Positions 1-5,949 of a stretch of DNA of 15,628 bases are shown here, in pieces. Under the pieces are notes generated by a model. That model searched no databases. It saw only the letters and a program-made list of their open reading frames with translations, and was not told where the DNA came from. Both the position numbers and the translations under genes were made by a program. Position 1 is the first letter of the stretch. Every line of letters begins with the position of its first letter. The DNA is from Bacteroidetes bacterium UBA6491. GTDB taxonomy: Bacteria; Bacteroidota; Bacteroidia; NS11-12g; UBA9320. The stretch spans positions 7,999-23,626 of the forward strand of contig DJML01000136.1 of the NCBI GenBank assembly GCA_002436505.1, given 5' to 3'.

Positions 1-159
1 TGGGCTGCCTGAAAGAATAACACCTTTAACGCTGGCATCGATATCAGGTATATGATTAAAAGGGTGGATCTCACAGTATATATTCAGTTCCCTTACACGG
101 CGTGCTATTAACTGGGTATACTGGGAGCCAAAATCGAGAATTAGAATCTTTTCTTCCAT
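1..159 (-). CDS. guaA: GMP synthase (glutamine-hydrolysing), N-terminal fragment
   Basis: GMP synthase converts XMP to GMP in the cytoplasm, using ammonia released from glutamine by its N-terminal class I amidotransferase domain. Only the first 53 codons are visible, because the gene runs off the left edge. The start is the ATG at 157-159 (minus strand). The protein opens MEEKILILDFGSQYTQLIAR, the typical GuaA beginning; the DFGSQYTQLIARRVRE stretch and the later GVILSGSP segment are conserved in the amidotransferase domain. The catalytic Cys-His-Glu triad and the ATP-pyrophosphatase domain lie outside the window. A perfect TAnnTTTG box lies 17 nt upstream of the ATG, so the gene probably has its own promoter rather than depending on the two-component genes upstream. 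The short amidotransferase domain alone could suggest a related enzyme, but this N-terminal signature is specific enough for a confident call. Confidence 0.93.
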   Translation of the reverse strand, partial: MEEKILILDFGSQYTQLIARRVRELNIYCEIHPFNHIPDIDASVKGVILSGSP

Positions 160-176
160 AAATCCGGGACAAGCCG

Positions 177-184
177 CAAAATTA
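177..184 (-). promoter_or_regulatory. Putative Bacteroidota -7 promoter box for guaA
   Basis: Read on the minus strand this is TAATTTTG, a perfect match to the Bacteroidota -7 consensus TAnnTTTG, 17 nt upstream of the guaA ATG. No good -33 TTTG is seen at the expected 19-21 nt spacing. The predicted leader is only about ten bases. No convincing hairpin terminator for the response regulator gene is visible in the remaining spacer (185-239). Confidence 0.45.
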
Positions 185-239
185 GAAGAATAAGGTTTGT
201 AAAAGGAGGGTAAAAGAGAAAATTAAGTCAATATTCAGA

Positions 240-932
240 TTATTCTTCAACAAACTTATATCCCACACCTCTCAGCGATTTAAAATAAATCGGGTTTTTA
301 GGGTCCGGTTCAAAGTATTTCCTGAAAGCAAGGATAAAATTATCGATGGTCCTGGTAGAAGGATATACGGAATATCCCCATACTGTCTGCAATATCTTCT
401 CACGGCTGACCACTTCATTCTTGTTCTCAATTAAAAGTTTCAACAGCAACGCTTCTTTTTTGGTAAGTGAAAATTTGCCTTTAACACCAACAGCCTCATA
501 ACTGATAAAATTGACATAGTTCTGGCCAAATTCGTACTCATTGGCAATATGCCTGCTTTCGGTCTCATCGTTCCGATCGATAAGCCGTTTGATCCGCAGC
601 ATCAATTCTTCCAGGTTGAACGGTTTGGTAATATAATCGTCGCCACCTTTCTTTAATCCGAGGATCCTGTCCTCAACTGAGCTTTTAGCGGAAAGGAAAA
701 GTATCGGAATTTGCGAATCATGTAAACGAATGTTCTCACAAACCGCAATTCCATCGATGTTCGGGATCATGATATCAAGAATGACCAGATCGAACTTCTG
801 TTCTTTAAATTTGTTGATCGCTGAAAGGCCGTCGTGTACCACGATGGGATGATAATCATCAATTTCAAGATTTAGTTTAATGGTTTCAGCTAAATGCTTC
901 TCGTCTTCAACTAGGAGTATTCGTTTTTTCAT
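240..932 (-). CDS. OmpR/PhoB-family response regulator
   Basis: This is a 230-residue cytoplasmic DNA-binding response regulator, the usual length for the family. The receiver domain (about 4-118) has the acidic pocket at D10-E11, the phosphoacceptor D53 in LDIMIP, the switch serine S81 and the conserved K103 in the KPF motif. A winged-helix effector domain follows (about 134-228), with the recognition-helix segment RTIDNFILAFRKYF and the C-terminal hairpin RGVGYKF. It is transcribed after the histidine kinase gene, 116 bp downstream of the kinase stop, and is presumably its partner. That gap is long for a two-gene operon and contains a promoter-like element, so the regulator may also be expressed separately. 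It resembles the RprY type known from Bacteroides, but the target genes cannot be inferred here. Start: ATG at 930-932. Confidence 0.95.
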   Translation of the reverse strand: MKKRILLVEDEKHLAETIKLNLEIDDYHPIVVHDGLSAINKFKEQKFDLVILDIMIPNIDGIAVCENIRLHDSQIPILFLSAKSSVEDRILGLKKGGDDYITKPFNLEELMLRIKRLIDRNDETESRHIANEYEFGQNYVNFISYEAVGVKGKFSLTKKEALLLKLLIENKNEVVSREKILQTVWGYSVYPSTRTIDNFILAFRKYFEPDPKNPIYFKSLRGVGYKFVEE

Positions 933-966
933 AATATGTTCATTTCCAAACTGAAACTGGATTTAC

Positions 967-998
967 GAAAAGTAGGTACAAATGGCCCAATTCACAAA
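967..998 (-). promoter_or_regulatory. Putative internal promoter of the response regulator, with a dyad
   Basis: On the minus strand a TTTG (995-998) is followed after 20 nt by TACTTTTC (967-974). This matches the Bacteroidota -33/-7 pattern TTTG-N19-21-TAnnTTTG with one mismatch in the last base. A perfect 6-bp inverted repeat, CCAATT-CACA-AATTGG (987-1002), overlaps the -33 element and could bind a regulator, possibly the response regulator itself. The promoter lies about 35 nt before the regulator's start codon. Confidence 0.35.
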
Positions 999-1048
999 TT
1001 GGTAGTCCAAAGAACATCAGTAAATTCAATTTTTTTGTCACACATCCA

Positions 1049-2188
1049 TCATTTTTTGGATACCGGAAGTTTTATTTTAAAAATAGTACCTGTCGGCTCA
1101 TTGTCTTCTATTAACACTTTTCCTTTATGCTTTTTCACCACTTGTTTAACGATAAAAAGTCCTAATCCAGTACCTTTTGTTTCCCTGGTCTCCTCATCCT
1201 GAATTCTGTAAAACCTTTTGAACACCTTACCCTTCAGCCGATGTGGAATTCCTATCCCCTGGTCACGGACCTCTATTGTGATCCATTCCTTATCCTGCTC
1301 AAGCACTAAATGTACAGGATTCTCATTGCTGTATTTTATCGCATTCTCAACCAGGTTATTTACAGAAATACGAAGGACAAAACGATCCCCTCTAAAAAGA
1401 ACATTGTCCTGTATTTCGGCAGATATTTCATTTTTATGGATGTAAGCGGCAACGACATTATTCATCAGATCGGTCACCGAGAACTCTTCATGATCGTAAT
1501 GGTATTTCTCCTTTTCTATCTGCATTGCTGTTAGCATGTTCTCGGTAAGTTCATCGAGACGATCGGCATTTTGCACTGCTTTTCCGAGCAATTCCAACTG
1601 TTTTTCACGGTCCAGGTCCCTGCGCATAATCGTTTGCAGCATCAATTTAATCGCCGCGATCGGTGTCTTAAACTCATGGGTCACCGATAGCAGAAAGTTG
1701 GTCTGTTGTTTGTTCAGATTAAAAAGTGCGCTTACACTGTAATACACCCCGTAGATACCCAATCCGACCAGCAAAGCCAGCAATAGCGCCTGAAAGACGT
1801 GCAACCGGATCTTATTGTTCAGGTCATTCCCTATCTCTTTGATCTTGCTGGGTGATATTTCAATGCTAACAAAATTATGGTTATCGATGCGGCTGTATTC
1901 AGCTACATAACTGCCGATGAACTTTTCCCTCAGGTATTGATTGAGCATTTGAGTATCCAGTTCCAACTCAATCTGTTTCAGGTACCAGACAGAATTATCC
2001 AGACCTCTTAACTGTTCAGCTTTTCCTTGTTCTATGACATTCAGGATACAGGCCAGTCTACCTGCATCTAGTCCTTTTTTATTGAGTTTGGCCTCATTAA
2101 TTGAAAAATTGACCAATGAATATGTCAGCCAGCCAAAAGCAGCTATAACATAAATAATGATCAGAATAAAGAACAGGCGAAGTTTCAT
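1049..2188 (-). CDS. Membrane sensor histidine kinase
   Basis: This 379-residue inner-membrane sensor kinase has one hydrophobic helix near the N-terminus (about 5-27), a short periplasmic sensor region (about 28-131) and a second membrane helix (about 132-152). No HAMP domain is evident between that helix and the dimerization domain. The H-box is SVTHEFKTP, with H171 as the phosphorylated residue. The ATP-binding domain carries an N-box with N278 and N282, a G1 motif DQGIGIP (309-315), an F-box FKRFYR (323-328) and a G2 motif GTGLGLFIV (339-347), so all catalytic motifs are intact. It precedes the response regulator and should phosphorylate it. It is organised like Bacteroides RprX. The periplasmic region is not recognisable, so the signal is unknown. 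The ATG at 2188 lies 53 bp from the divergent cytochrome b5-like gene, so the two share a compact divergent control region. Confidence 0.94.
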   Translation of the reverse strand: MKLRLFFILIIIYVIAAFGWLTYSLVNFSINEAKLNKKGLDAGRLACILNVIEQGKAEQLRGLDNSVWYLKQIELELDTQMLNQYLREKFIGSYVAEYSRIDNHNFVSIEISPSKIKEIGNDLNNKIRLHVFQALLLALLVGLGIYGVYYSVSALFNLNKQQTNFLLSVTHEFKTPIAAIKLMLQTIMRRDLDREKQLELLGKAVQNADRLDELTENMLTAMQIEKEKYHYDHEEFSVTDLMNNVVAAYIHKNEISAEIQDNVLFRGDRFVLRISVNNLVENAIKYSNENPVHLVLEQDKEWITIEVRDQGIGIPHRLKGKVFKRFYRIQDEETRETKGTGLGLFIVKQVVKKHKGKVLIEDNEPTGTIFKIKLPVSKK

Positions 2189-2215
2189 CGATAGCGAAAA
2201 TAGTGTTTACCCGGT

Positions 2216-2223
2216 TAATTTTG
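2216..2223 (+). promoter_or_regulatory. Putative -7 promoter box for the cytochrome b5-like gene
   Basis: TAATTTTG is a perfect TAnnTTTG match on the plus strand, 18 nt before the TTG start at 2242. The spacing resembles other putative boxes in this window. A -33 element is not obvious. The box supports the idea that the short plus-strand reading frame is a real transcription unit and that its unusual TTG is the start. Confidence 0.45.
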
Positions 2224-2241
2224 TCTGAATAGCTAAGTCAT

Positions 2242-2478
2242 TTGTCAGTTAAAACATATACAAGAAGGCAACTGTCCCTGAGAAACGGGAAGGACCGGCA
2301 GGAAGTATGGATCGCTTATAAGGGTGTGATATACGATGCGAGCGATAGCAGGCTATGGCACACCGGCATGCATTACGAGCACTGGTCAGGGCAGGATCTC
2401 ACTGATGAATTAAAGGATGCGCCGCATACAGAATCAGTTTTTCAGCGGTTGCCTATTGTGGGGCATCTTGCTGACTGA
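2242..2478 (+). CDS. Small cytochrome b5-like heme/steroid-binding domain protein
   Basis: This 78-residue soluble protein has no signal peptide or membrane helix and is a single small domain of the cytochrome b5-like heme/steroid-binding type. Visible family features are YKGVIYDAS (26-34), a tryptophan-histidine cluster with H40, H44 and H47, the SGQDLTDEL segment (49-57), which corresponds to the AGxDxT motif of cytochrome b5, then PHT with H62, and LPIVGHL near the end. H62 and one of H40/H44 are candidate axial heme ligands by analogy; whether heme binds is not known. The start is taken as TTG at 2242, because a stop lies four codons upstream (2230-2232) and no ATG precedes the conserved region. 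It is the only plus-strand gene. It diverges from the sensor kinase and overlaps the 3' end of rpiB by 26 bp. The physiological role is unknown. Confidence 0.85.
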   Translation: MSVKTYTRRQLSLRNGKDRQEVWIAYKGVIYDASDSRLWHTGMHYEHWSGQDLTDELKDAPHTESVFQRLPIVGHLAD

Positions 2479-2893
2479 TCTTTCCGACCCGACGTTCGTG
2501 TCTCCCTCCTTCAAAGGTTTCCGAAAGGAAGGCCTCAACGATCTGAAGAGCCATATCCTCAGTAATAAAACGTGATGGCAGGCAAAGCACATTGGCATTG
2601 TTATGCTGACGTCCCAGGGCCCCCAGTTCAGGGTTCCAGGCCAAAGCCGCCCGTACACCTTTATGCTTGTTAGCGGTCATACAAACGCCATTTCCACTGC
2701 CGCAGATCAATATACCAAGGTCAGCTTCTCCTCGCTCAACTGCATTTGCAACCGGGTGGGCAAAGTCAGGATAATCGACTGAATCTTCTGCATCCGTGCC
2801 GAAGTTTATAAACTCATGCTCACTGGAGAGTGAATTGATCACCTTCATTTTGAGGGCAGTTCCTGCGTGATCATTTCCTATTGCTATTTTCAT
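2453..2893 (-). CDS. rpiB: Ribose 5-phosphate isomerase B
   Basis: This is a 146-residue cytoplasmic isomerase that interconverts ribose 5-phosphate and ribulose 5-phosphate in the non-oxidative pentose phosphate pathway. The RpiB/LacA fold is shown by IGNDHAG at the N-terminus (D8-H9 substrate site), the loop CGSGNGVCMTANK with catalytic C64, GRQHNNANVLCL with H97, and the phosphate-binding arginines near the C-terminus (R131, R134, R135). Length is normal for the family. It is the last gene of a fabG-tatC-rpiB operon: its ATG overlaps the tatC stop in an ATGA junction (2890-2893), typical of translational coupling. Its 3' end overlaps the convergent cytochrome b5-like gene by 26 bp, which leaves no room for a terminator between them. 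The functional link to TatC and FabG is probably only co-expression. Confidence 0.95.
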   Translation of the reverse strand: MKIAIGNDHAGTALKMKVINSLSSEHEFINFGTDAEDSVDYPDFAHPVANAVERGEADLGILICGSGNGVCMTANKHKGVRAALAWNPELGALGRQHNNANVLCLPSRFITEDMALQIVEAFLSETFEGGRHERRVGKISQQDAPQ

Positions 2894-3723
2894 AATGTAT
2901 CCTTTTCGCGCTGACGTTCAACTCTACCGGCAATAATAATACCTATTTCGTAGAGCACATAGATCGGGAATGACAGAAGTATCTGGCTCATTACATCCGG
3001 AGGTGTAATAATTGACGACAAGATAAGTGTAACGACCATTGCATGTTTTCTGTATTTCTTGAGGAACGATTTACCTACAAGCCCGAGTTTTGAAAGAAAA
3101 TAAATGATCAGAGGCAATTCAAAAACGATCCCTGTTGCCAGGGTCAATGTGGTCACAAAGGATACATAGGACTGAATGGTCCATACATTCTGGATCATGT
3201 CCGACACGGAATAATTGCCCATGAAGCTGAGTGACAAAGGTGTTAAGATAAGGTACCCAAAAACGATCCCGATCATAAAAAGCATAGAGCTTACGAGAAC
3301 GACACCAGTTGTCCTGCTTCTTTCCGATGGCTTGAGTGCCGGTTTCAGAAATCGCCAGAACTCCCATAAGATGTAGGGAAATGCAACTATGATCCCTGTT
3401 ATCATGGAAATGGTAAGGTGATAGATAAGCTGTCCGGCTACGGTAATATTCTGCGTGTTAAATTCAAATCCTCCGATGCAAAGATTATCTGCATCGTATA
3501 ACCAGTAAGATATGTCGCATAAGATGCGATAGGTAATAAAATTTTCCCTTGCCGGGCTGAAAATAATGTTATCAAAAATAAAGGTGCCAAAGATAAAAGC
3601 TACGATCGCAAGCGATGCGACCACAGCAACCGAACGCACTAAATGCCATCTCAGTTCCTCAAGGTGCTCGAGGAACGACATGTTCTTGTCATGCTTGTCG
3701 ACATCTATCTGATCGAGTGCCAT
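2890..3723 (-). CDS. tatC: Sec-independent protein translocase TatC
   Basis: TatC is the polytopic inner-membrane component of the twin-arginine translocase, which recognises RR signal peptides of folded cargo. At 277 residues it is slightly longer than E. coli TatC. The cytoplasmic N-terminus has MSFLEHLEELRWHL (15-28), including the conserved E23. The FPYILWEFWRFLKPAL segment (115-130) is followed by E134 in the first cytoplasmic loop. A conserved glutamate, E202, lies in the FELP motif of a membrane helix, and TPPDVMSQ (240-247) is a family signature. Six membrane helices are plausible. The first periplasmic loop (about 55-95) is extended and carries two cysteines, C69 and C82, absent from the E. 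coli protein. No tatA/tatB gene is in the window. It lies 3 nt after fabG and overlaps rpiB by 4 bp, so the three are almost certainly co-transcribed. Confidence 0.95.
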   Translation of the reverse strand: MALDQIDVDKHDKNMSFLEHLEELRWHLVRSVAVVASLAIVAFIFGTFIFDNIIFSPARENFITYRILCDISYWLYDADNLCIGGFEFNTQNITVAGQLIYHLTISMITGIIVAFPYILWEFWRFLKPALKPSERSRTTGVVLVSSMLFMIGIVFGYLILTPLSLSFMGNYSVSDMIQNVWTIQSYVSFVTTLTLATGIVFELPLIIYFLSKLGLVGKSFLKKYRKHAMVVTLILSSIITPPDVMSQILLSFPIYVLYEIGIIIAGRVERQREKDTL

Positions 3724-3726
3724 TTT

Positions 3727-4476
3727 TTATATTGACATTCCACCACACAGGCTGATCACCTGTCCGGTAATATATGACGACATATCGCTGGCCAAAAAGA
3801 GGGTAAGATTGGCAACATCTTCAGCTGTACCGGATCTTTTCAAAGGAATACCATCAACCCATCCTTTCACCACATCTTCATCCAACTGGCCTGTCATTTC
3901 TGTTGCAATGAAACCGGGAGCGATAGCGTTACAACGCACGTTTCTTGACCCCAGTTCTTTTGCTACGGATTTTGTAAAGCCGAGTATCCCAGCCTTTGAA
4001 GCTGCATAATTGGCCTGGCCTGCGTTACCACCAACACCAACTACCGATGACATATTGATTATGCTCCCGTCACGATTCTTCAGGAAAGTCCTTAAGCACG
4101 CCTTGGTCATGTTAAAAACAGATTTGAGGTTCACATTTATTACGTCATCCCATTGATCCTCGCTCATACGCATGAGCAGATTATCTTTGGTGATACCGGC
4201 ATTGTTTACCAGAACATTAACAGTTCCGAAATCGGACAGTATCTGTTCGACAAGTTCATTGGCTGCATTAAAATCAGCGGCATCTGACTTATACCCTTTT
4301 ACTAAAGTGTCATATTTCCCTGTGATCTCAGCTTCCAGTTCACGTGCTTTGGTTTCAGAACTGCTGAAGGTGAAGGCAACTTTAGCGCCCTGTTCTGCCA
4401 TTTTTTCTACTATCCCTTTACCAATGCCACGGGTTCCACCGGTTACGATCACGACTTTATCCTGGAGTAACTTCAT
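3727..4476 (-). CDS. fabG: 3-oxoacyl-[acyl-carrier-protein] reductase
   Basis: This is a 249-residue cytoplasmic NADPH-dependent short-chain dehydrogenase, most like FabG, which reduces 3-oxoacyl-ACP in the elongation cycle of fatty acid synthesis. Visible motifs are the nucleotide-binding TGGTRGIG (12-19), NNAG (91-94), catalytic N114 in INVNLKSVF, S144 in SSVVG, and the YAASK motif with Y157 and K161; PGFIATEMT (187-195) fits FabG. The 13-residue spacing from S144 to Y157 equals that in E. coli FabG. The reading frame extends seven codons upstream to a TTG at 4497, but that TTG lies within a promoter-like box, so the ATG at 4476 is chosen; the protein then begins MKLLQDKVVIVTGG, as expected. 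It heads the fabG-tatC-rpiB operon. Another SDR substrate cannot be fully excluded, but the overall match is strong. Confidence 0.92.
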   Translation of the reverse strand: MKLLQDKVVIVTGGTRGIGKGIVEKMAEQGAKVAFTFSSSETKARELEAEITGKYDTLVKGYKSDAADFNAANELVEQILSDFGTVNVLVNNAGITKDNLLMRMSEDQWDDVINVNLKSVFNMTKACLRTFLKNRDGSIINMSSVVGVGGNAGQANYAASKAGILGFTKSVAKELGSRNVRCNAIAPGFIATEMTGQLDEDVVKGWVDGIPLKRSGTAEDVANLTLFLASDMSSYITGQVISLCGGMSI

Positions 4477-4494
4477 TATTGATTCTTTGAGTGG

Positions 4495-4502
4495 CAAAAA
4501 TA
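4495..4502 (-). promoter_or_regulatory. Putative -7 promoter box for the fabG-tatC-rpiB operon
   Basis: On the minus strand this reads TATTTTTG, a perfect TAnnTTTG match 18 nt before the fabG ATG. No clear -33 TTTG is seen. The in-frame TTG upstream of fabG is the last three bases of this box, which argues against it being a start codon. The terminator of the preceding lipoprotein gene lies just upstream (4553-4580), consistent with a new transcription unit beginning here. Confidence 0.5.
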
Positions 4503-4552
4503 AGGTTGTATTCTGAATTTGGAATACCTATTGATCTAAATGCCCGAAGAAT

Positions 4553-4580
4553 AAAAAAACCCCGGCTAAGTAAGCCGGGG
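4553..4580 (-). terminator. Rho-independent terminator after the lipoprotein gene
   Basis: A perfect 8-bp GC-rich stem, AGCCGGGG/CCCCGGCT (4573-4580 with 4560-4567), encloses a 5-nt loop. On the minus strand it is followed directly by seven T residues (complement of 4553-4559). It lies 33 nt beyond the lipoprotein stop codon and before the fabG promoter. It is the clearest terminator in the window, and its T-tract orientation shows it acts on minus-strand transcripts. Confidence 0.92.
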
Positions 4581-4613
4581 CAAATATCAACTAGAAATCT
4601 ATCGAAAAACTTA

Positions 4614-5162
4614 TTAAATGTCGTCTTTTCTCTGGACAGCGAATTTACCTTCTTTAACAAGGTATGAATTTATACCAACTTTCAGCTTTCCTGAGAATGT
4701 TCCTCTTATGGTGTCTCCTACGGCGCCATACTCAAGCACATTGATAATCAGGTTTGTTTCTGGGTCTGTCTGATAAGTGACCTCTTTAACCTTATCGCCT
4801 TTGTTGCCGGTGATCTCAAGCAACACATCGTCCTCGTCAGCTTGTTTGAAGATACCTGGTTTGTTGCCAGGGAACTCCATCAATACTTCCGTCTTGCCTT
4901 GTTTGGAATCATTTCCGGTAATAATGATCCTGGTAATATCAAATGCTGTTTTGTAATTAGCAGTATTTCCAGTGGTTGTAAGAACGAGCTGGTAAAAGTA
5001 TAACCCCATTTTAAAACTGGTGTATACGATCGGATCAGTCGTGTTATTATTGTTATCGTCATTTTTCGCAGGAGGTGTTGACGTATCATCACCACAACCT
5101 GAGGACAATAAGAGTGCAGGCATAATGAATGCTCCAAGGATCAATATTTTAATAAATTTCAT
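4614..5162 (-). CDS. Small secreted lipoprotein, probably surface- or outer-membrane-anchored
   Basis: This 182-residue protein starts with a lysine-containing N-terminus and a hydrophobic core ending in the lipobox LSSGC, so C23 is the predicted lipidated cysteine. The frame stays open 14 codons upstream to a TTG, but the ATG at 5162 gives a normal signal peptide and is preferred. After the cysteine comes GDDTSTPP and an Asn/Asp-rich linker (about 34-43). Acidic residues next to the lipid cysteine are known to favour surface export of lipoproteins in some Bacteroidota; applying that here is inference. The mature part looks beta-rich, with EYGAVGDTIRGTFSGKL (144-160) and a terminal GKFAVQR, a pattern I associate with small Bacteroidota lipoproteins of unknown function. 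It follows the FKBP genes after 90 bp but appears to have its own promoter, and it ends in a strong terminator. Function is not recognised. Confidence 0.85.
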   Translation of the reverse strand: MKFIKILILGAFIMPALLLSSGCGDDTSTPPAKNDDNNNNTTDPIVYTSFKMGLYFYQLVLTTTGNTANYKTAFDITRIIITGNDSKQGKTEVLMEFPGNKPGIFKQADEDDVLLEITGNKGDKVKEVTYQTDPETNLIINVLEYGAVGDTIRGTFSGKLKVGINSYLVKEGKFAVQRKDDI

Positions 5163-5182
5163 TTTCTTAAACTTTCTGGTTA

Positions 5183-5212
5183 CAATATTATTCAAGTTGT
5201 TCAAATTAACAA
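5183..5212 (-). promoter_or_regulatory. Putative promoter of the lipoprotein gene
   Basis: On the minus strand a TTG (5210-5212) is followed after 19 nt by TAATATTG (5183-5190), one mismatch from TAnnTTTG and 20 nt before the ATG. The spacing matches the Bacteroidota -33/-7 pattern. A perfect inverted repeat (5194-5215) fills the spacer and covers the -33 triplet, which suggests regulation at this promoter. Confidence 0.4.
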
Positions 5213-5215
5213 CTT
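5194..5215. repeat. Perfect 8-bp inverted repeat within the lipoprotein promoter
   Basis: AAGTTGTT (5194-5201) and AACAACTT (5208-5215) are perfect inverted copies separated by the 6 bases CAAATT. There is no T-tract after it on either strand, so it does not look like an intrinsic terminator. Its position between the putative -33 and -7 elements makes an operator a reasonable reading. A hairpin protecting the 3' end of the preceding FKBP mRNA is the alternative. Confidence 0.55.
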
Positions 5216-5252
5216 CCCAAGGTCAAACCTCGGTAAAATATACCTTGTCGTA

Positions 5253-5948
5253 TTATTGACCGGGAGCCGTATCACCTTCAATGGCGATCAGTTCCACTTC
5301 AAATATCAACACCGAGTTACCTGGGATCCCTCTGTTTCCTCTTGGTCCGTAACCTAGATCCGATGGGACGAACACTTCCCATTTCGAACCTACTTTCATT
5401 AACTGAAGTGCTTCGGTCCATCCTGGGATCACCTGTCCGACACCAAAAGTAACCGGTTCTCCGCGTTCTACCGAACTGTCAAAGACCTTGCCGTCGATAA
5501 ATTTCCCAGTGTAATGTGTTACCACACGGTCTTCAGCTGCCGGCATAGGACCGTCACCTTCAGTGATCACTTTATATTGCAGACCACTGGCTGTAGTTAC
5601 AACACCTTTCTTTTTTGCATTTTCAGCAAGGAATTTCTCACCTATCGCTTTATTGGCATCACTCTCTTTTTGTGCAATTGACTGAAGAAAATCACTATAG
5701 ATGATCTTGGCTGACTCCATATCGAATTTAGGAGAATCAATGGCCTCAAAATGATCTACCATTCCTTTCACCATAGCATCGTAATTGAGACTTTTTACAT
5801 TTGTCTGCTTAAGCTGACTTGCAAGTATTATCCCAAGGGCATATGAGGCAGAGTCTCTTTCATTCTCAAGTTTAACCTTTTTCTGTGCGAAACTTTGAGT
5901 CGTAAGTAACATCAGGCATAACGCAATGATTGTTTTCGTTCTTTTCAT
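5253..5948 (-). CDS. FKBP-type peptidyl-prolyl cis-trans isomerase, exported, intact active site
   Basis: This 231-residue protein is built like FkpA/Mip: a signal peptide (MKRTKTIIALCLMLL onward, likely cleaved after the SFA at 19-21), a helical dimerization domain with the FKBP-N pattern (DSASYALGI, about 25-113), and a C-terminal FKBP domain (about 120-224). It should catalyse prolyl isomerization and act as a folding helper in the periplasm. The pocket residues corresponding to human FKBP12 Y26, F36, D37, V55, I56, W59, Y82 and F99 are all present as Y146, F156, D157, V173, I174, W177, Y200 and F216, so it should be active. It starts 1 nt after the stop of a second FKBP-family gene, so the two are co-transcribed and probably translationally coupled. 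Its 3' flank carries the separate promoter of the lipoprotein gene. Confidence 0.94.
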   Translation of the reverse strand: MKRTKTIIALCLMLLTTQSFAQKKVKLENERDSASYALGIILASQLKQTNVKSLNYDAMVKGMVDHFEAIDSPKFDMESAKIIYSDFLQSIAQKESDANKAIGEKFLAENAKKKGVVTTASGLQYKVITEGDGPMPAAEDRVVTHYTGKFIDGKVFDSSVERGEPVTFGVGQVIPGWTEALQLMKVGSKWEVFVPSDLGYGPRGNRGIPGNSVLIFEVELIAIEGDTAPGQ

Positions 5949-5949
5949 A

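Noticed and set aside
936..2188. Plus-strand reading frames opposite the sensor kinase
   Set aside because: They are antisense to a kinase with all its motifs intact, have no recognisable domains, and overlap one another.
2453..4476. fabG-tatC-rpiB as a dedicated new pathway
   Set aside because: All three are standard housekeeping genes with intact family motifs; tight spacing is better explained by simple co-expression.
4477..4497. Seven-codon upstream extension of fabG from a TTG
   Set aside because: The TTG is part of a perfect -7 promoter box, and the ATG at 4476 gives the standard FabG N-terminus.
5163..5204. Upstream TTG extension of the lipoprotein gene
   Set aside because: It would place 14 extra residues before an otherwise normal lipoprotein signal peptide and overlaps the putative promoter and dyad.
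5216..5235. Hairpin-like CCAAGGT-CAA-ACCTCGG near the FKBP gene end as a terminator
   Set aside because: The stem is imperfect at DNA level (a G-U pair is needed in the RNA) and no T-tract follows.
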